NCBI RefSeq assembly: GCF_004331485.1
Contig: NZ_SJKD01000007.1
Coordinates: 478,314 to 542,313, forward strand
Direction: 5' to 3'
Source: Kribbella capetownensis
GTDB taxonomy: Bacteria > Actinomycetota > Actinomycetes > Propionibacteriales > Kribbellaceae
DNA: 64,000 nt
The notes beneath the pieces are model-generated. The model made no database searches. It was not told where the DNA came from and worked only from the letters and a program-made list of their open reading frames with translations. Numbering within the stretch: position 1 is the stretch's first letter; the number at the start of each line of letters is the position of its first letter. Positions 26,270 to 34,441 of the stretch are shown here, one piece after another. The position numbers and the translations under genes were made by a program.

Positions 26270-27220
26270 TCAGGGTTGGTTGCCGCCTTGCCAGTTGCTG
26301 TTGGAGGGGGTGGAGCCGTTGGACCAGCCGCCGTTCTGGGGAGCGCCGTGGGTGGCTGGGTGCTGTTCACCCGGCTGACCTTGGTAGCCAGGCTGACCCT
26401 GGTAGCCGCCCTGACCCTCATAGCCAGCCTGCGTCTCATAACCGGCCTGAGGTTCATACCCGGCCTGCGGCTGGTGGCCGGACTGGGGCTGGTAGCCGGG
26501 CTGGGGCTCGTAGCCGCCGTCGGCCGGGTACGCCGTCGTACCGTTCGAACCGGTGGCCGGCTTCTTGATCATGTCCCGGTCGAAGAGATTGCTCAGTGCC
26601 CGGCCGGCCATCTCGCGGCCCCCGAGGCCGAAAGCGAGGCCGAGGGCGAGCGCCGCACCCGCGAGCACGATCAGCAGCGTGTTGCCGGTCAGCTGGACCG
26701 CGATCCCGAGCTGGGTCAGCGCGGCGAACGCGGCGTACACGAGGATCGCGTACTTGCCCACCTTGGCGAGCGTCTCGTTGCCGGTGGCACCCCGGATGAT
26801 CGCGGCCAGGAAGTTCGCGAACAGCGCCGCCAGGCAGATGATCACGATCGCGGCGAAGATCCGCGGGATGTAGCCGAGCATGTCGCTCATGAAGTTCGAG
26901 ATCTCCGGTACGCCGAGTGCGGAGGCGAACATCGTGAAGCTGATCAGGAACACGAACCAGAACACGACCTTGCCCAGCATCGCCGAAGCGGTCAGCCCCG
27001 TGCCGGACCGCTGCAGCACACCGGAGACACCGGCCCGCTCCATCCACTGGTCGAACCCGACCCGTCCGAGCAGCTTGCCGACGAGCTTCCCGAGCACCTT
27101 GGCGACGACATAGCCGATCACCAGGATGACGAGACCGCCGAGCAGGTTCGGGACGAATGAGAGAAGCTTGCTGAAGGCATCTTCGAACGGCTGCGTGAAG
27201 TCGATCGCTAACGCGGACAT
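26270..27220 (-). CDS. Conserved TM-helix (mechanosensitive-channel-like) membrane protein
   Basis: 316 residues. Repeated TM-helix modules (LLGGLVILVIGYVVAKVLGK, FVFLISFTMFASALGVPEI, IFAAIVIICLAALFANFLAA, TLLIVLAGAALALGLAFGLGG) match the CmpX-like family related to MscS channels; the MscS beta domain itself is absent. The cytoplasmic C-tail is a low-complexity run of about seven GY(Q/E)-x-Q type heptads rich in Gly, Tyr, Gln and Pro. Start 27220 gives MSALAIDFTQPFEDAF, the family N-terminus. Exact function unknown, possibly osmotic or envelope stress. Confidence 0.78.
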   Translation of the reverse strand: MSALAIDFTQPFEDAFSKLLSFVPNLLGGLVILVIGYVVAKVLGKLVGKLLGRVGFDQWMERAGVSGVLQRSGTGLTASAMLGKVVFWFVFLISFTMFASALGVPEISNFMSDMLGYIPRIFAAIVIICLAALFANFLAAIIRGATGNETLAKVGKYAILVYAAFAALTQLGIAVQLTGNTLLIVLAGAALALGLAFGLGGREMAGRALSNLFDRDMIKKPATGSNGTTAYPADGGYEPQPGYQPQSGHQPQAGYEPQAGYETQAGYEGQGGYQGQPGYQGQPGEQHPATHGAPQNGGWSNGSTPSNSNWQGGNQP

Positions 27221-27455
27221 CGGACCAACCCTTTCCGGAACTAGGCCCGCATCCGCTGCCGCGCACACCGCACACGACCCCGGCACGGGCGGATGCAGTG
27301 GTGTCCAGTATCACTCGTACCCTTCGTTGCGCAGGGCAAACGGATGACACCGGCGTGTGCCGGCGAAAGGTCCTTGCATAAGGCAATCACCGTTTCGGTA
27401 CTACGGACGTTACCCCGAATGCTGAACCGATTCAGCGATTTGAGATCCTGCCGGT

Positions 27456-27911
27456 ATGAATGATCTGGTGATCCGCCGCGCCACCAGCGCCGACGTTGCC
27501 GGGATCGTCGCGATGATCGCCGACGACCAACTCGGCGCGACCCGCGATTCGACCGACGACCTGACGCCGTACCTGGAGGCGTTCGAGCGCATCGACATCG
27601 ACCCGAACCAGCTGCTGATGGTCGCCGAACGCGACGACGAACTGGTCGGCACGCTGCAGCTCACGATCATCCCGGGCCTGTCCCGCCGCGGTTCCTCCCG
27701 CGGCCTGATCGAAGCCGTCCGCGTCGCCGTGCCCTTCCGCGGCTCCGGCCTGGGTACGACGCTGATCCAATGGGCCATCGAAGAGTCCCGCGCCAGAGGC
27801 TGCGCCCTGGTCCAGCTGACCTCCGACAAATCCCGTACCGCCGCGCACCGCTTCTACGACCGCCTCGGCTTCCTCAACACCCACGAAGGCTTCAAACTCA
27901 AGCTCAGGTGA
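27456..27911 (+). CDS. GNAT-family N-acetyltransferase
   Basis: 151 residues spanning one acetyltransferase domain. LVIRRATSADVAGIVAMI starts the fold, LMVAERDDELVGTLQLTIIPGLSRRG is the central sheet, and VAVPFRGSGLGTTLIQWAIEESRARG is the acetyl-CoA loop (motif A); AHRFYDRLGFLNTHEGFKLKL closes it. Substrate unknown. Its last 58 bp overlap the 3' end of the opposing metallopeptidase remnant. Confidence 0.9.
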   Translation: MNDLVIRRATSADVAGIVAMIADDQLGATRDSTDDLTPYLEAFERIDIDPNQLLMVAERDDELVGTLQLTIIPGLSRRGSSRGLIEAVRVAVPFRGSGLGTTLIQWAIEESRARGCALVQLTSDKSRTAAHRFYDRLGFLNTHEGFKLKLR

Positions 27912-28087
27912 ACTTGACCTTCGTTCAGCGGCGCCCTGACCCTGTTCAGACACCCGACGAACGCACTGGCGTAACGGATCATCGCCCGCTCGGTCGCCAG
28001 CTTCGCGGTCGGCAACGACGAGCACTCGACCGCCGCCACCAGGACGGCCACGATCGCGAGGACCGCGGCCTTCGCCGTACCGGACAT
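27854..28087 (-). pseudogene. Truncated fourth copy of the metallopeptidase-like family
   Basis: 77 codons starting at ATG 28087, which overlaps the stop of the upstream paralogue as ATGA. It has a signal-like stretch (TAKAAVLAIVAVLVAAVEC), then TERAMIRYASAFVGCLNR, which aligns with TRAGMLAYARTMVGCMQR of the neighbour. After that the homology stops and the frame runs into unrelated codons over the GNAT gene end. The catalytic half is absent, so it is most likely the 5' remnant of a lost duplicate, though a small secreted product is possible. Confidence 0.65.
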
Positions 28088-28992
28088 CAGCTGACTCTCT
28101 TCGCGGGGGCGACGAAGGTGTTGCAGGAGGACGGGTTCTTGGAGTCGAAGGCGCGCTGGCTCCAATAGCCGTGGTTCTTGCGAGAGCCGTGGTCGCGGAT
28201 CTTCTGGGGGTTGTACTCGTCGCCGGTGTGGGCCACCTGGTACTCCCACATGTCGAGGCGCTGGCCGGTCAGCTTGAGTGATTGTTTGTGGGCGCCGAGG
28301 AAGGCCGCGCCGAGGCAGCTCGCCTGGAGTTCGAGGCGGCGTTCGTCTTCCAGCTGCACCGCGGCAGAGCCGCCGGCGTGGGCGAACTCGTACGTCGAGA
28401 GGATGTCGACGGTCTGCTGCAGATGGTGGCCGAATTCGTGTGCGACCACGGTCTGGAAGGCGATCAGGTTCCAGACCGGGTCCTCGCCATCGACGAACGA
28501 AGGCCACTCGAAACAGATCAGCCGGTTCGAGCTGAGGTAGTACGCGTCGGTGTTCCGCGGCGGGTTCCGGCACAGCGGTGTCGCGGCCGGCTTGTCGAGC
28601 GAGTACGCCTCGACGTCGGGAGCGTAGAGGAGGAAACCGGTCTTGAGCACCGCCGGCCGCCACGCCCGCTGCATACACCCGACCATCGTCCGCGCGTACG
28701 CGAGCATCCCCGCCCGCGTTTGCACCAAGGTCTTCGGCAACCGGCAGCTCACCGCCGGCACCCGTCCGGTCGTATAGAACCGCGTCTTGCTTGCCAGCGT
28801 CGTCGGGTCGGTCGGCGTCCAGGTCGGCTCCGGCGCCGCCCGCACCGAAGGTGCCGGCGCGGAGGGTACCGGCGCACCTGATGACACCGGCTCGGCGACC
28901 GCGGACTCCGTCGGCCGAGCACCGATCCCCGCGATCACGGCGACCGCCACCGCGAGAACCCCCAGCACAGCGGTCTTCGCCGCGGCGGCCAC
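28087..28992 (-). CDS. Putative secreted zinc metallopeptidase, array copy 3
   Basis: 301 residues with an N-terminal hydrophobic anchor or signal (TAVLGVLAVAVAVIAGIG), a Pro/Ala-rich linker and a peptidase-like domain. The HExxH zinc motif is VVAHEFGHHLQQ (HEFGH at residues 185-189), followed by LQASCLGAAFLG where a third ligand would be expected. The C-terminal GDEYNPQKIRDHGSRKNH and SCNTF...KRVS are shared with the upstream paralogues. GTG 28992 directly abuts the previous stop. The family resembles YpfJ-type neutral zinc peptidases; the substrate is unknown. Confidence 0.75.
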   Translation of the reverse strand: MAAAAKTAVLGVLAVAVAVIAGIGARPTESAVAEPVSSGAPVPSAPAPSVRAAPEPTWTPTDPTTLASKTRFYTTGRVPAVSCRLPKTLVQTRAGMLAYARTMVGCMQRAWRPAVLKTGFLLYAPDVEAYSLDKPAATPLCRNPPRNTDAYYLSSNRLICFEWPSFVDGEDPVWNLIAFQTVVAHEFGHHLQQTVDILSTYEFAHAGGSAAVQLEDERRLELQASCLGAAFLGAHKQSLKLTGQRLDMWEYQVAHTGDEYNPQKIRDHGSRKNHGYWSQRAFDSKNPSSCNTFVAPAKRVS

Positions 28993-30303
28993 TCAGCTGA
29001 CCTTGGCGGCGGGAGCGGTGAAGGTGTTACAAGAGGCCGGGCTGGCGGACTTGAAGGCGGGCTGGCCCCAGACCCAGTGGTTCTTGCGGGAGCCGTGGTC
29101 GCGGATCTTCTTCGGGTTGTACTCGTCGCCGCTGTGCTGGGTCTCGTACTCCCAGACCTCCAGCTTGGTGCCCTTCAGGCCGAGCGGCTTCTTGTTCGCG
29201 CCGAGGAACGCCGCGCCCAGGCAGCCCGCCTGGAGCTCGGTACGGCGGCTCCACTCGAGTTCCTCGGCCTTGGTCTTCGCCCAGCCTTCGCGCGACGACG
29301 CCGCGGTCAGCATCTCGGTCAGGTTCTGGACGTGGTGCCCGTACTCGTGCGCCATCGTGTCCAGCATCCAGACCCTGGCACCGAGCGCGTCGCTGCGGTA
29401 GTTCTTCAGATCGTTCTTCCAGCTGATGTTGATGCTCTCGTCGTACGGGCAGTAATACGCGACGTTCTCCTCGCCCGCGCACGACGACGCCACGATCGTG
29501 CCGCTCTGCAGTACGACCTTGGGCGCGCGGAACTCGTACCCGGCCTTCTTGATCACCGGGGCCCAGGCCTGGTTCAGGCAGGGCAGGAGAGCCTTGTAGT
29601 ACTTGAGGATCGCCGACTGGGAGTTCGGTTTGATCGCGGGCTCTTTGCAGGCGACCGAGGCGACTTTGCCGGCCTTGTAGATCTCGTTCTTCTGGAGGCG
29701 GACGAGGTCCGGGACGACCGGGGCCGTGACGGTGACGGTGGGGTCCGGCGGGACCGGGAGGGGCGGCTCGGTGTTCTTGACCGACGGCCGCGCCAGCGGG
29801 TTGGCGACGGGGTTGTCGTAGGAGTCGATGAGTTTGAAGCCGCCGATCGTTGCGCCCGTGAGCATGATGACGACGAGGACGGACAGGGTGGTGATGATCG
29901 CCTTGGAGTAGTGCCGCGGGGGTTTGACCAACGGCGCGTCGGCGGAGAACTGGGCGCCCGAACGGGACGCCGGTGAGTGCCAGCCGACCGGTCGCGATCC
30001 GCCGGGGCGACGGGTACCGGTCAAAGGAGTCAGCGGAGCGCCGGCGAGCGGCGCAGGCGGAGGCGCGCCGTAGCCGCCCGCTGCGTCGGGATCGGTCGGG
30101 AGCGGCTGTGCCTTCCGGCGCGCAGCCGGGTTGACGGTGCCGTGGAGTTCGCGAGCCTTGCCGAGGCTGCCCGGCAGCCGGCGGCTCAGGGTGAGGGGAC
30201 GCAGGCCCGCGCGGCTGCCGTCGGGCAAGGCGTCGCCGGCGCCGCCGGGCATGAAGTGCCCGGGCTCGGGCGCGCCGGCACCGTCAGGGTGCTCCTCAGG
30301 CAT
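28993..30303 (-). CDS. Putative membrane-anchored zinc metallopeptidase, array copy 2
   Basis: 436 residues: a cytoplasmic Pro-rich N-terminus beginning MPEEHPDGAGAPEPGHFMPG, one membrane helix near 135-157 (IITTLSVLVVIMLTGATIGG), a linker, and an extracellular peptidase domain with HEYGH at 319-323 (DTMAHEYGHHVQNLTEML). It keeps LQAGCLGAAFLGANKK, GDEYNPKKIRDHGSRKNH and the C-terminal SCNTF...AKVS. The GHF(M/L)PGG N-terminal motif is shared with the upstream paralogue, so both come from one duplication. GAGGGGA precedes the ATG. Confidence 0.75.
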   Translation of the reverse strand: MPEEHPDGAGAPEPGHFMPGGAGDALPDGSRAGLRPLTLSRRLPGSLGKARELHGTVNPAARRKAQPLPTDPDAAGGYGAPPPAPLAGAPLTPLTGTRRPGGSRPVGWHSPASRSGAQFSADAPLVKPPRHYSKAIITTLSVLVVIMLTGATIGGFKLIDSYDNPVANPLARPSVKNTEPPLPVPPDPTVTVTAPVVPDLVRLQKNEIYKAGKVASVACKEPAIKPNSQSAILKYYKALLPCLNQAWAPVIKKAGYEFRAPKVVLQSGTIVASSCAGEENVAYYCPYDESINISWKNDLKNYRSDALGARVWMLDTMAHEYGHHVQNLTEMLTAASSREGWAKTKAEELEWSRRTELQAGCLGAAFLGANKKPLGLKGTKLEVWEYETQHSGDEYNPKKIRDHGSRKNHWVWGQPAFKSASPASCNTFTAPAAKVS

Positions 30304-30331
30304 CGCTCGTCCCCCTCGTTCGTCCGTACGG

Positions 30332-31519
30332 TCAACTGACCTTCGCGGATGATGCCACGAAAGTGTTGCAGGTGCCCGGATCGGTGCTCGCGAACCCCTG
30401 GTTCATCCACAGCGCCAGGCTCTTGCCGGAGCCGTGATCGCGGACCTTGTCCTCGGCGTGCTCGTCACCGCCGTGCTGGATCAGCAGGGTCCACTGCCGC
30501 AGCAGCTCGCCACGCAGCGGGAAGCTGGCCTTGGCCGCGCCGAAGAAGGCCGCCGAGAAACAGCTCGCCTGCAGCGCCGCCCGCCGGTCCTGTTCCAGCT
30601 GGCCGGCCTTGTTCGCCGCGGTGTCGCGCAGGTTGCCGGACGCTTCGAAGATGCCGACCAGGTTCTGCAGGTGCGCGCCGTACACGAAGCCCATCGACTC
30701 AGCCATCTGGACCCGGGCCAGCGCCTTGTTCTTCGGGTACTCGTCCATCAGGTCCTGCCACGGCATCGTCACGCTGCCGCCCTGGTCGTCCTGGCAGTAC
30801 GACGAGACGTCCTTCTGGAAGCCGCACGCCGTCTCGTCGCCCTCGTCGAAGACGATCAGCCGCGGTGACCGGAACTCGAACCCGGCCTTGGTGACGATCG
30901 GCTTCCACGCCTTGTCCATGCAGGCGATCAGGGCCTGGTAGTAGGAGTAGACGTTCTCCTTCGAGGTCGGCCGGTAGGCCGGCTCCTGGCACTTCACCGC
31001 CGGCAGCTTCCCGGCCGTGTAGAACGGGTTCTGCCTGACCACCTCGGCGTCCGGCTTCGGCTTGCCGGCCGGCACGACCGGGCCGTCGCTCGGCCGGACG
31101 GACGGCGTTCCCATCGGGTTGGCGACGAGGTCGTCGTACGACGAGAGCAGCTTGGTGGCGAGCGCGATACCGCCACCGGTGATCAGGACGGCGGCGATCA
31201 CGATGCCCGCGACCATCATCTTGGACCGCTTCTTCGGGACGAACGGGAGCGGCTCGGGGTGGAAGACCGCCTGGTACGCCGCGGCTGCCGGGTCGTCCGG
31301 CGGCGGTGGGCCCAGCCGGCTGCCGGTCAGGGTCGTCCGCTTCGACTCGATCCGTGACCCGCGCAGAACCGGCGCCGCGTCCGGAGCGTCGCCGCTGAGC
31401 CGCGGCGTCGGCGCGGCCAGCGGGGTGGACCCACGCTGCGATTCACCGTCGGCCGGGGTGTTGCGCCCCTCGCCGCCGGGCAGAAAATGGCCAGGCTTAG
31501 GCGCCGGCTTGTCCGCCAT
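30332..31519 (-). CDS. Catalytically degenerate metallopeptidase paralogue, array copy 1
   Basis: 395 residues with the same layout as its downstream neighbour: KPGHFLPGG motif, membrane helix near 102-122, then the extracellular domain. Where the paralogues have AHEYGHH, it reads GFVYGAHL (about residues 277-284): both zinc His and the catalytic Glu are gone. Structural Cys residues and the end CNTFVASSAKVS are kept, so the gene is under constraint as a non-enzyme, perhaps a partner or inhibitor of the active copies. ATG 31519 has GGGGAAG upstream. First gene of the array. Confidence 0.78.
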   Translation of the reverse strand: MADKPAPKPGHFLPGGEGRNTPADGESQRGSTPLAAPTPRLSGDAPDAAPVLRGSRIESKRTTLTGSRLGPPPPDDPAAAAYQAVFHPEPLPFVPKKRSKMMVAGIVIAAVLITGGGIALATKLLSSYDDLVANPMGTPSVRPSDGPVVPAGKPKPDAEVVRQNPFYTAGKLPAVKCQEPAYRPTSKENVYSYYQALIACMDKAWKPIVTKAGFEFRSPRLIVFDEGDETACGFQKDVSSYCQDDQGGSVTMPWQDLMDEYPKNKALARVQMAESMGFVYGAHLQNLVGIFEASGNLRDTAANKAGQLEQDRRAALQASCFSAAFFGAAKASFPLRGELLRQWTLLIQHGGDEHAEDKVRDHGSGKSLALWMNQGFASTDPGTCNTFVASSAKVS

Positions 31520-31620
31520 GCTTCCCCGCTTCTCCCCAGTACCGGACTCCGCCGGTCCCACCCACTCGTCAGAAACGGCCGGAACACCCCCTGTCCCAGA
31601 CCGACGAGCGATATTAAGCG

Positions 31621-31681
31621 CTGGACGACCGTCGCGGGAACCGGTTTGCAGCTTTTGACACCGTTTCGCGACCCGGTCCAG
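31621..31681. other. Hairpin-forming segment upstream of SDR gene
   Basis: CTGGAC (31621-31626) pairs with GTCCAG (31676-31681), and inside it GTCGCG (31631-31636) pairs with CGCGAC (31667-31672). It occupies the 205-bp gap between the divergent metallopeptidase array and the SDR gene and may be part of the leader or an operator. No function is assigned. Confidence 0.4.
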
Positions 31682-31724
31682 CAGGGAAACTTACTCCGGG
31701 TAACCATCGACAGAGGAGCGGCGC

Positions 31725-32492
31725 ATGAACGTCCTGGACACCTTTGCCCTAACGGGCAAGCGGGCCCTGATCACCGGCGGGAACCGCGGTCTCGGGCGGG
31801 CCTTCGCGCTCGCCCTGGCCGAGGCCGGCGCCGACGTCGCGATCGCCGCCCGGGACGCCGAGCGGAACGCCGCGGTGGCCGGCGAGATCGAGGCCCGCGG
31901 CCGGCGTGGTCTCGCGATCCAGGCCGACATCACCGCTCCGGACGAGGTACGGCGCCTGGTCGCCGACGTGACCGCGGAACTGGGCGGGATCGACATCCTG
32001 GTCAACAACGCCGGAATCGCGATCCACCGGCCGGCCCTCGACATCCCGCCGGAGGAGTGGCAGCAGGTCATCGACCTCAACCTGACCGCACTGTGGAACT
32101 GCAGTACGGCGGTCGCCCCCGGCATGATCGAGGCCGGCGGCGGCGTGATCGTCAACGTCGGCAGCATGTCCGCCGGGATCGTGAACCGCCCGCAGTGGCA
32201 GGCGTCGTACAACGCGTCGAAGGCCGCCGTCCACCACCTGACCCGCAGCCTGGCCGCCGAGTGGGCACCGCACGGCATTCGCGTCAACGCGCTCGCCCCC
32301 GGCTATGTGAAGACCGACATGTCCCCGGTCGACCAGCCCGAGTTCCGCCAGAACTGGATCCTCGACGCCCCACTCCAGCGCTACGCCACGCCCGAGGAGA
32401 TCGCTCCGTCCGTCGTCTACCTCGCCGGCCCCGCGTCCTCCTTCATGACCGGCAGCGTGCTGTTAATCGATGGCGGATATTCAGTCTTCTGA
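31725..32492 (+). CDS. SDR-family oxidoreductase
   Basis: 255-residue classical short-chain dehydrogenase. Cofactor loop ALITGGNRGLGRAFAL, DILVNNAGIAI, catalytic Ser in VNVGSMSAGIVN and Tyr-x-x-x-Lys in YNASKAAVHHLTRSLAAEW, with C-terminal DGGYSVF. Sequence features resemble gluconate 5-dehydrogenase or sorbitol-type enzymes, but substrate is not fixed. GAGGAG precedes ATG 31725. The methyltransferase gene follows within 12 bp. Confidence 0.92.
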   Translation: MNVLDTFALTGKRALITGGNRGLGRAFALALAEAGADVAIAARDAERNAAVAGEIEARGRRGLAIQADITAPDEVRRLVADVTAELGGIDILVNNAGIAIHRPALDIPPEEWQQVIDLNLTALWNCSTAVAPGMIEAGGGVIVNVGSMSAGIVNRPQWQASYNASKAAVHHLTRSLAAEWAPHGIRVNALAPGYVKTDMSPVDQPEFRQNWILDAPLQRYATPEEIAPSVVYLAGPASSFMTGSVLLIDGGYSVF

Positions 32493-32504
32493 TTGGGTGG
32501 ACGG

Positions 32505-33242
32505 ATGGTGGAACTGCAGCGAGAGGCCTATCCGCGGTCGAACAGGTACGACGCCGACTGGGTGCTGGGCGGGGACATGGGCCCGCATCCCCTGTGGTTG
32601 CTGGAGGATCTCGCGCGGGACCTCGAACTGCGGCCGGGGATGCGGGTGCTGGATCTCGGGTCCGGGAAGGGCACGACCTCGGTGTTCCTGGCGAGGGAGT
32701 ACGACGTCGAGGTGTGGGCCGCGGACCTGTGGGTGGACCCGACCGAGGCGGCCGCGAACATCGCGTCCCAAGGCGCCGACGGGATCGTGACCGTGAAGGC
32801 CGAGGCGCACACGTTGCCGTTCGCACGGGAGTTCTTCGACGCGATCGTGTGCGTCGACGCCTACGAGTACTTCGGCACCGCGGACACCTACCTCGCCTAC
32901 CTCACCAGCTTCCTCAAGCCCGGCGGCCAACTCGGCGTCGCCACACCCGCGCTGCGCAAGGAGATCCGCGACCTCGGCTTCATCCCCGACCACATCAAGA
33001 AGCTGATCGGCTCGGAGGCGCTCGCCTGGCACACCGCGGACTGGTGGCGGTTCCAGTGGGAGATCACCGAACTCGTCGAGGTCACCGCGGCGCGGCTGCA
33101 GGAGTCCGGCTGGGACGACTGGCTCGCCTGGTCCCGCGCGGTCTCGGCGTACCGGGGTGAGCGCGACGGCACCCTCGACATGCTCGAGGCCGACCAGGGC
33201 GAGTACCTCACCTTCGCGATCCTGGCTGCTCGCAAACTCTGA
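32505..33242 (+). CDS. SAM-dependent methyltransferase
   Basis: 245-residue class I methyltransferase. Motif I VLDLGSGKGTTSVFLA binds S-adenosylmethionine, VWAADLWVDPTEAA is motif II, FFDAIVCVDAYEYFG is motif III and FLKPGGQLGVATPAL is post-motif. The acceptor is unknown. ATG 32505 is preferred; TTG 32493, one base after the SDR stop, is an alternative and would couple the two tightly. Confidence 0.85.
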   Translation: MVELQREAYPRSNRYDADWVLGGDMGPHPLWLLEDLARDLELRPGMRVLDLGSGKGTTSVFLAREYDVEVWAADLWVDPTEAAANIASQGADGIVTVKAEAHTLPFAREFFDAIVCVDAYEYFGTADTYLAYLTSFLKPGGQLGVATPALRKEIRDLGFIPDHIKKLIGSEALAWHTADWWRFQWEITELVEVTAARLQESGWDDWLAWSRAVSAYRGERDGTLDMLEADQGEYLTFAILAARKL

Positions 33243-33286
33243 GACCGCCTGTCGCACCTGGGGCGTAGGTAGGGGATGCTGGGGGC

Positions 33287-33371
33287 ATGAACGAGCGGAG
33301 CGAGTTCATCGTCAAATACAGCGTGATTTGTGCCTCATCCGCGCCCGGAGCGAAGCGAGGACGTGGATGAG
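33287..33371. repeat. Pair of REP-like hairpins with GAGCG(G/A)AGCGAG cores
   Basis: Hairpin one: ATGAAC (33287-33292) with GTTCAT (33304-33309), loop GAGCGGAGCGA. Hairpin two: CTCATCC (33334-33340) with GGATGAG (33365-33371), containing GAGCGAAGCGAG. The shared core suggests two copies of one extragenic repeat. The second hairpin covers the start codon of the next gene. Confidence 0.55.
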
Positions 33372-33789
33372 CTGGGCTGTCTACGCGATGCGAGGGCCAG
33401 GAGGCGTACGTCGCCTCGACGACATTCCCGACGGCTATGAGCCACCATCTGTCGGTACGTCGGCCGACGTGGTGGCCGTTGTCCGTGAGGTGGTGCCCGA
33501 CGTGGACGCGAGCAAGCCGTCCTGGCTGGCGCTGCGAAGTCCGGAGTACGACGTCGAGATGACGATCGGCAAGGGTGTCGAGGTCCGCGACATCACGTTC
33601 TACCTGAACGACGGCCCGCGCTCGATCCCGCTCGTGATGGAGATCAGCCGCCGACTCGGCGTCACGCCGTACGACACCGAGTCCGGCAACTTCCTCACCG
33701 AGGAGTCCCGGCCGCCGGTCCCGCCGCCGATGACGGCTGACGAGATCAAGATGAACAAGCCGAAGTGGTGGAAGTTCGGCCGCAGCTGA
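33367..33789 (+). CDS. Conserved hypothetical protein
   Basis: About 140 residues, soluble. I do not recognise a named family. It starts MSWAVYAMRGPGGVRRLDDIPDGYEP, has a mixed alpha/beta middle (SWLALRSPEYDVEMTIGKG, VRDITFYLNDGPRSIPLVME) and a Pro-rich end. The pattern recalls small actinobacterial proteins of the Imm/SMI1-like size range, but no call is made. The ATG lies in the closing stem of a REP-like hairpin, so translation could be structure-sensitive. Confidence 0.65.
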   Translation: MSWAVYAMRGPGGVRRLDDIPDGYEPPSVGTSADVVAVVREVVPDVDASKPSWLALRSPEYDVEMTIGKGVEVRDITFYLNDGPRSIPLVMEISRRLGVTPYDTESGNFLTEESRPPVPPPMTADEIKMNKPKWWKFGRS

Positions 33790-33846
33790 CACCCCCGCGG
33801 TACACCGGCCGGTTTTCGCAGGTGTCAGAATCAGGGCGATCGTACA

Positions 33847-33858
33847 GAACGACCGTTC
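33847..33858. promoter_or_regulatory. Probable TetR operator
   Basis: GAACGACCGTTC is a GAACG-AC-CGTTC inverted repeat 25 bp before the TetR start. The wider ACAGAACGACCGTTC resembles operators of autoregulated TetR repressors. Confidence 0.5.
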
Positions 33859-33883
33859 AGGGCAATCGACCAAGGAGGTCGGG

Positions 33884-34438
33884 ATGGCATCCCCAGCGGC
33901 CACTCGCGGCACCGAGGTGCGGCAACGGCTGCTCGCCGCCGCTGCGGAGCTGATCCCGGAGCGCGGCTGGTCGGCGGTGAGCACGCGCATCCTCGCGGAG
34001 CGCGCCGGCGTGACGCCGAGTGTCGTGCACTACCACTTCCCGTCGGTGCAGGCCGTGCTGACCGAGTCAGCGATCATCGCAATGCGCCAGGTGCTGGCCG
34101 CGACCGACCAGCTCTTCACCGCGGCCGCCACTCCCGCGGACGCGGTCGACGCGATGCTCGCCTCGGTCGAGCACTACGACGGCACCGACCCGATGTCCCT
34201 GCTCTTCACCGAGGCCTACCTCGCCGCGACCCGCGACGAGCGGCTCCATGACCAGCTCGCGGCCCTCGTCACGGACTTCCGCACCCGGGTGACCGACTGG
34301 CTGGCGATCCATCAGGTCCCCGAACCGGCCGCGACCGCCGCCGTACTCGCCGCCACGATCGACGGCCTGCTGCTGCACCGCGGCCTCGGCCCGGGGAACG
34401 ACCGTACGGCGATTGTTCTCAGAAGGTTGGTGAGTTGA
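33884..34438 (+). CDS. TetR-family transcriptional regulator
   Basis: 184 residues. N-terminal helix-turn-helix: VRQRLLAAAAELIPERGWSAVSTRILAERAGVTPSVVHYHFPS. The C-terminal ligand domain is all helical. AAGGAGG precedes ATG 33884, and a GAACG-n2-CGTTC palindrome lies in its promoter. It is 3 bp upstream of the FAD monooxygenase gene, so it probably controls both itself and that enzyme. Confidence 0.9.
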   Translation: MASPAATRGTEVRQRLLAAAAELIPERGWSAVSTRILAERAGVTPSVVHYHFPSVQAVLTESAIIAMRQVLAATDQLFTAAATPADAVDAMLASVEHYDGTDPMSLLFTEAYLAATRDERLHDQLAALVTDFRTRVTDWLAIHQVPEPAATAAVLAATIDGLLLHRGLGPGNDRTAIVLRRLVS

Positions 34439-34441
34439 CTG

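Noticed and set aside
26350..26520. CRISPR-like tandem repeat
   Set aside because: The repeats are 21-bp coding units of the GY-x-PQ tail, imperfect and without spacers. No CRISPR array or cas gene in the window.
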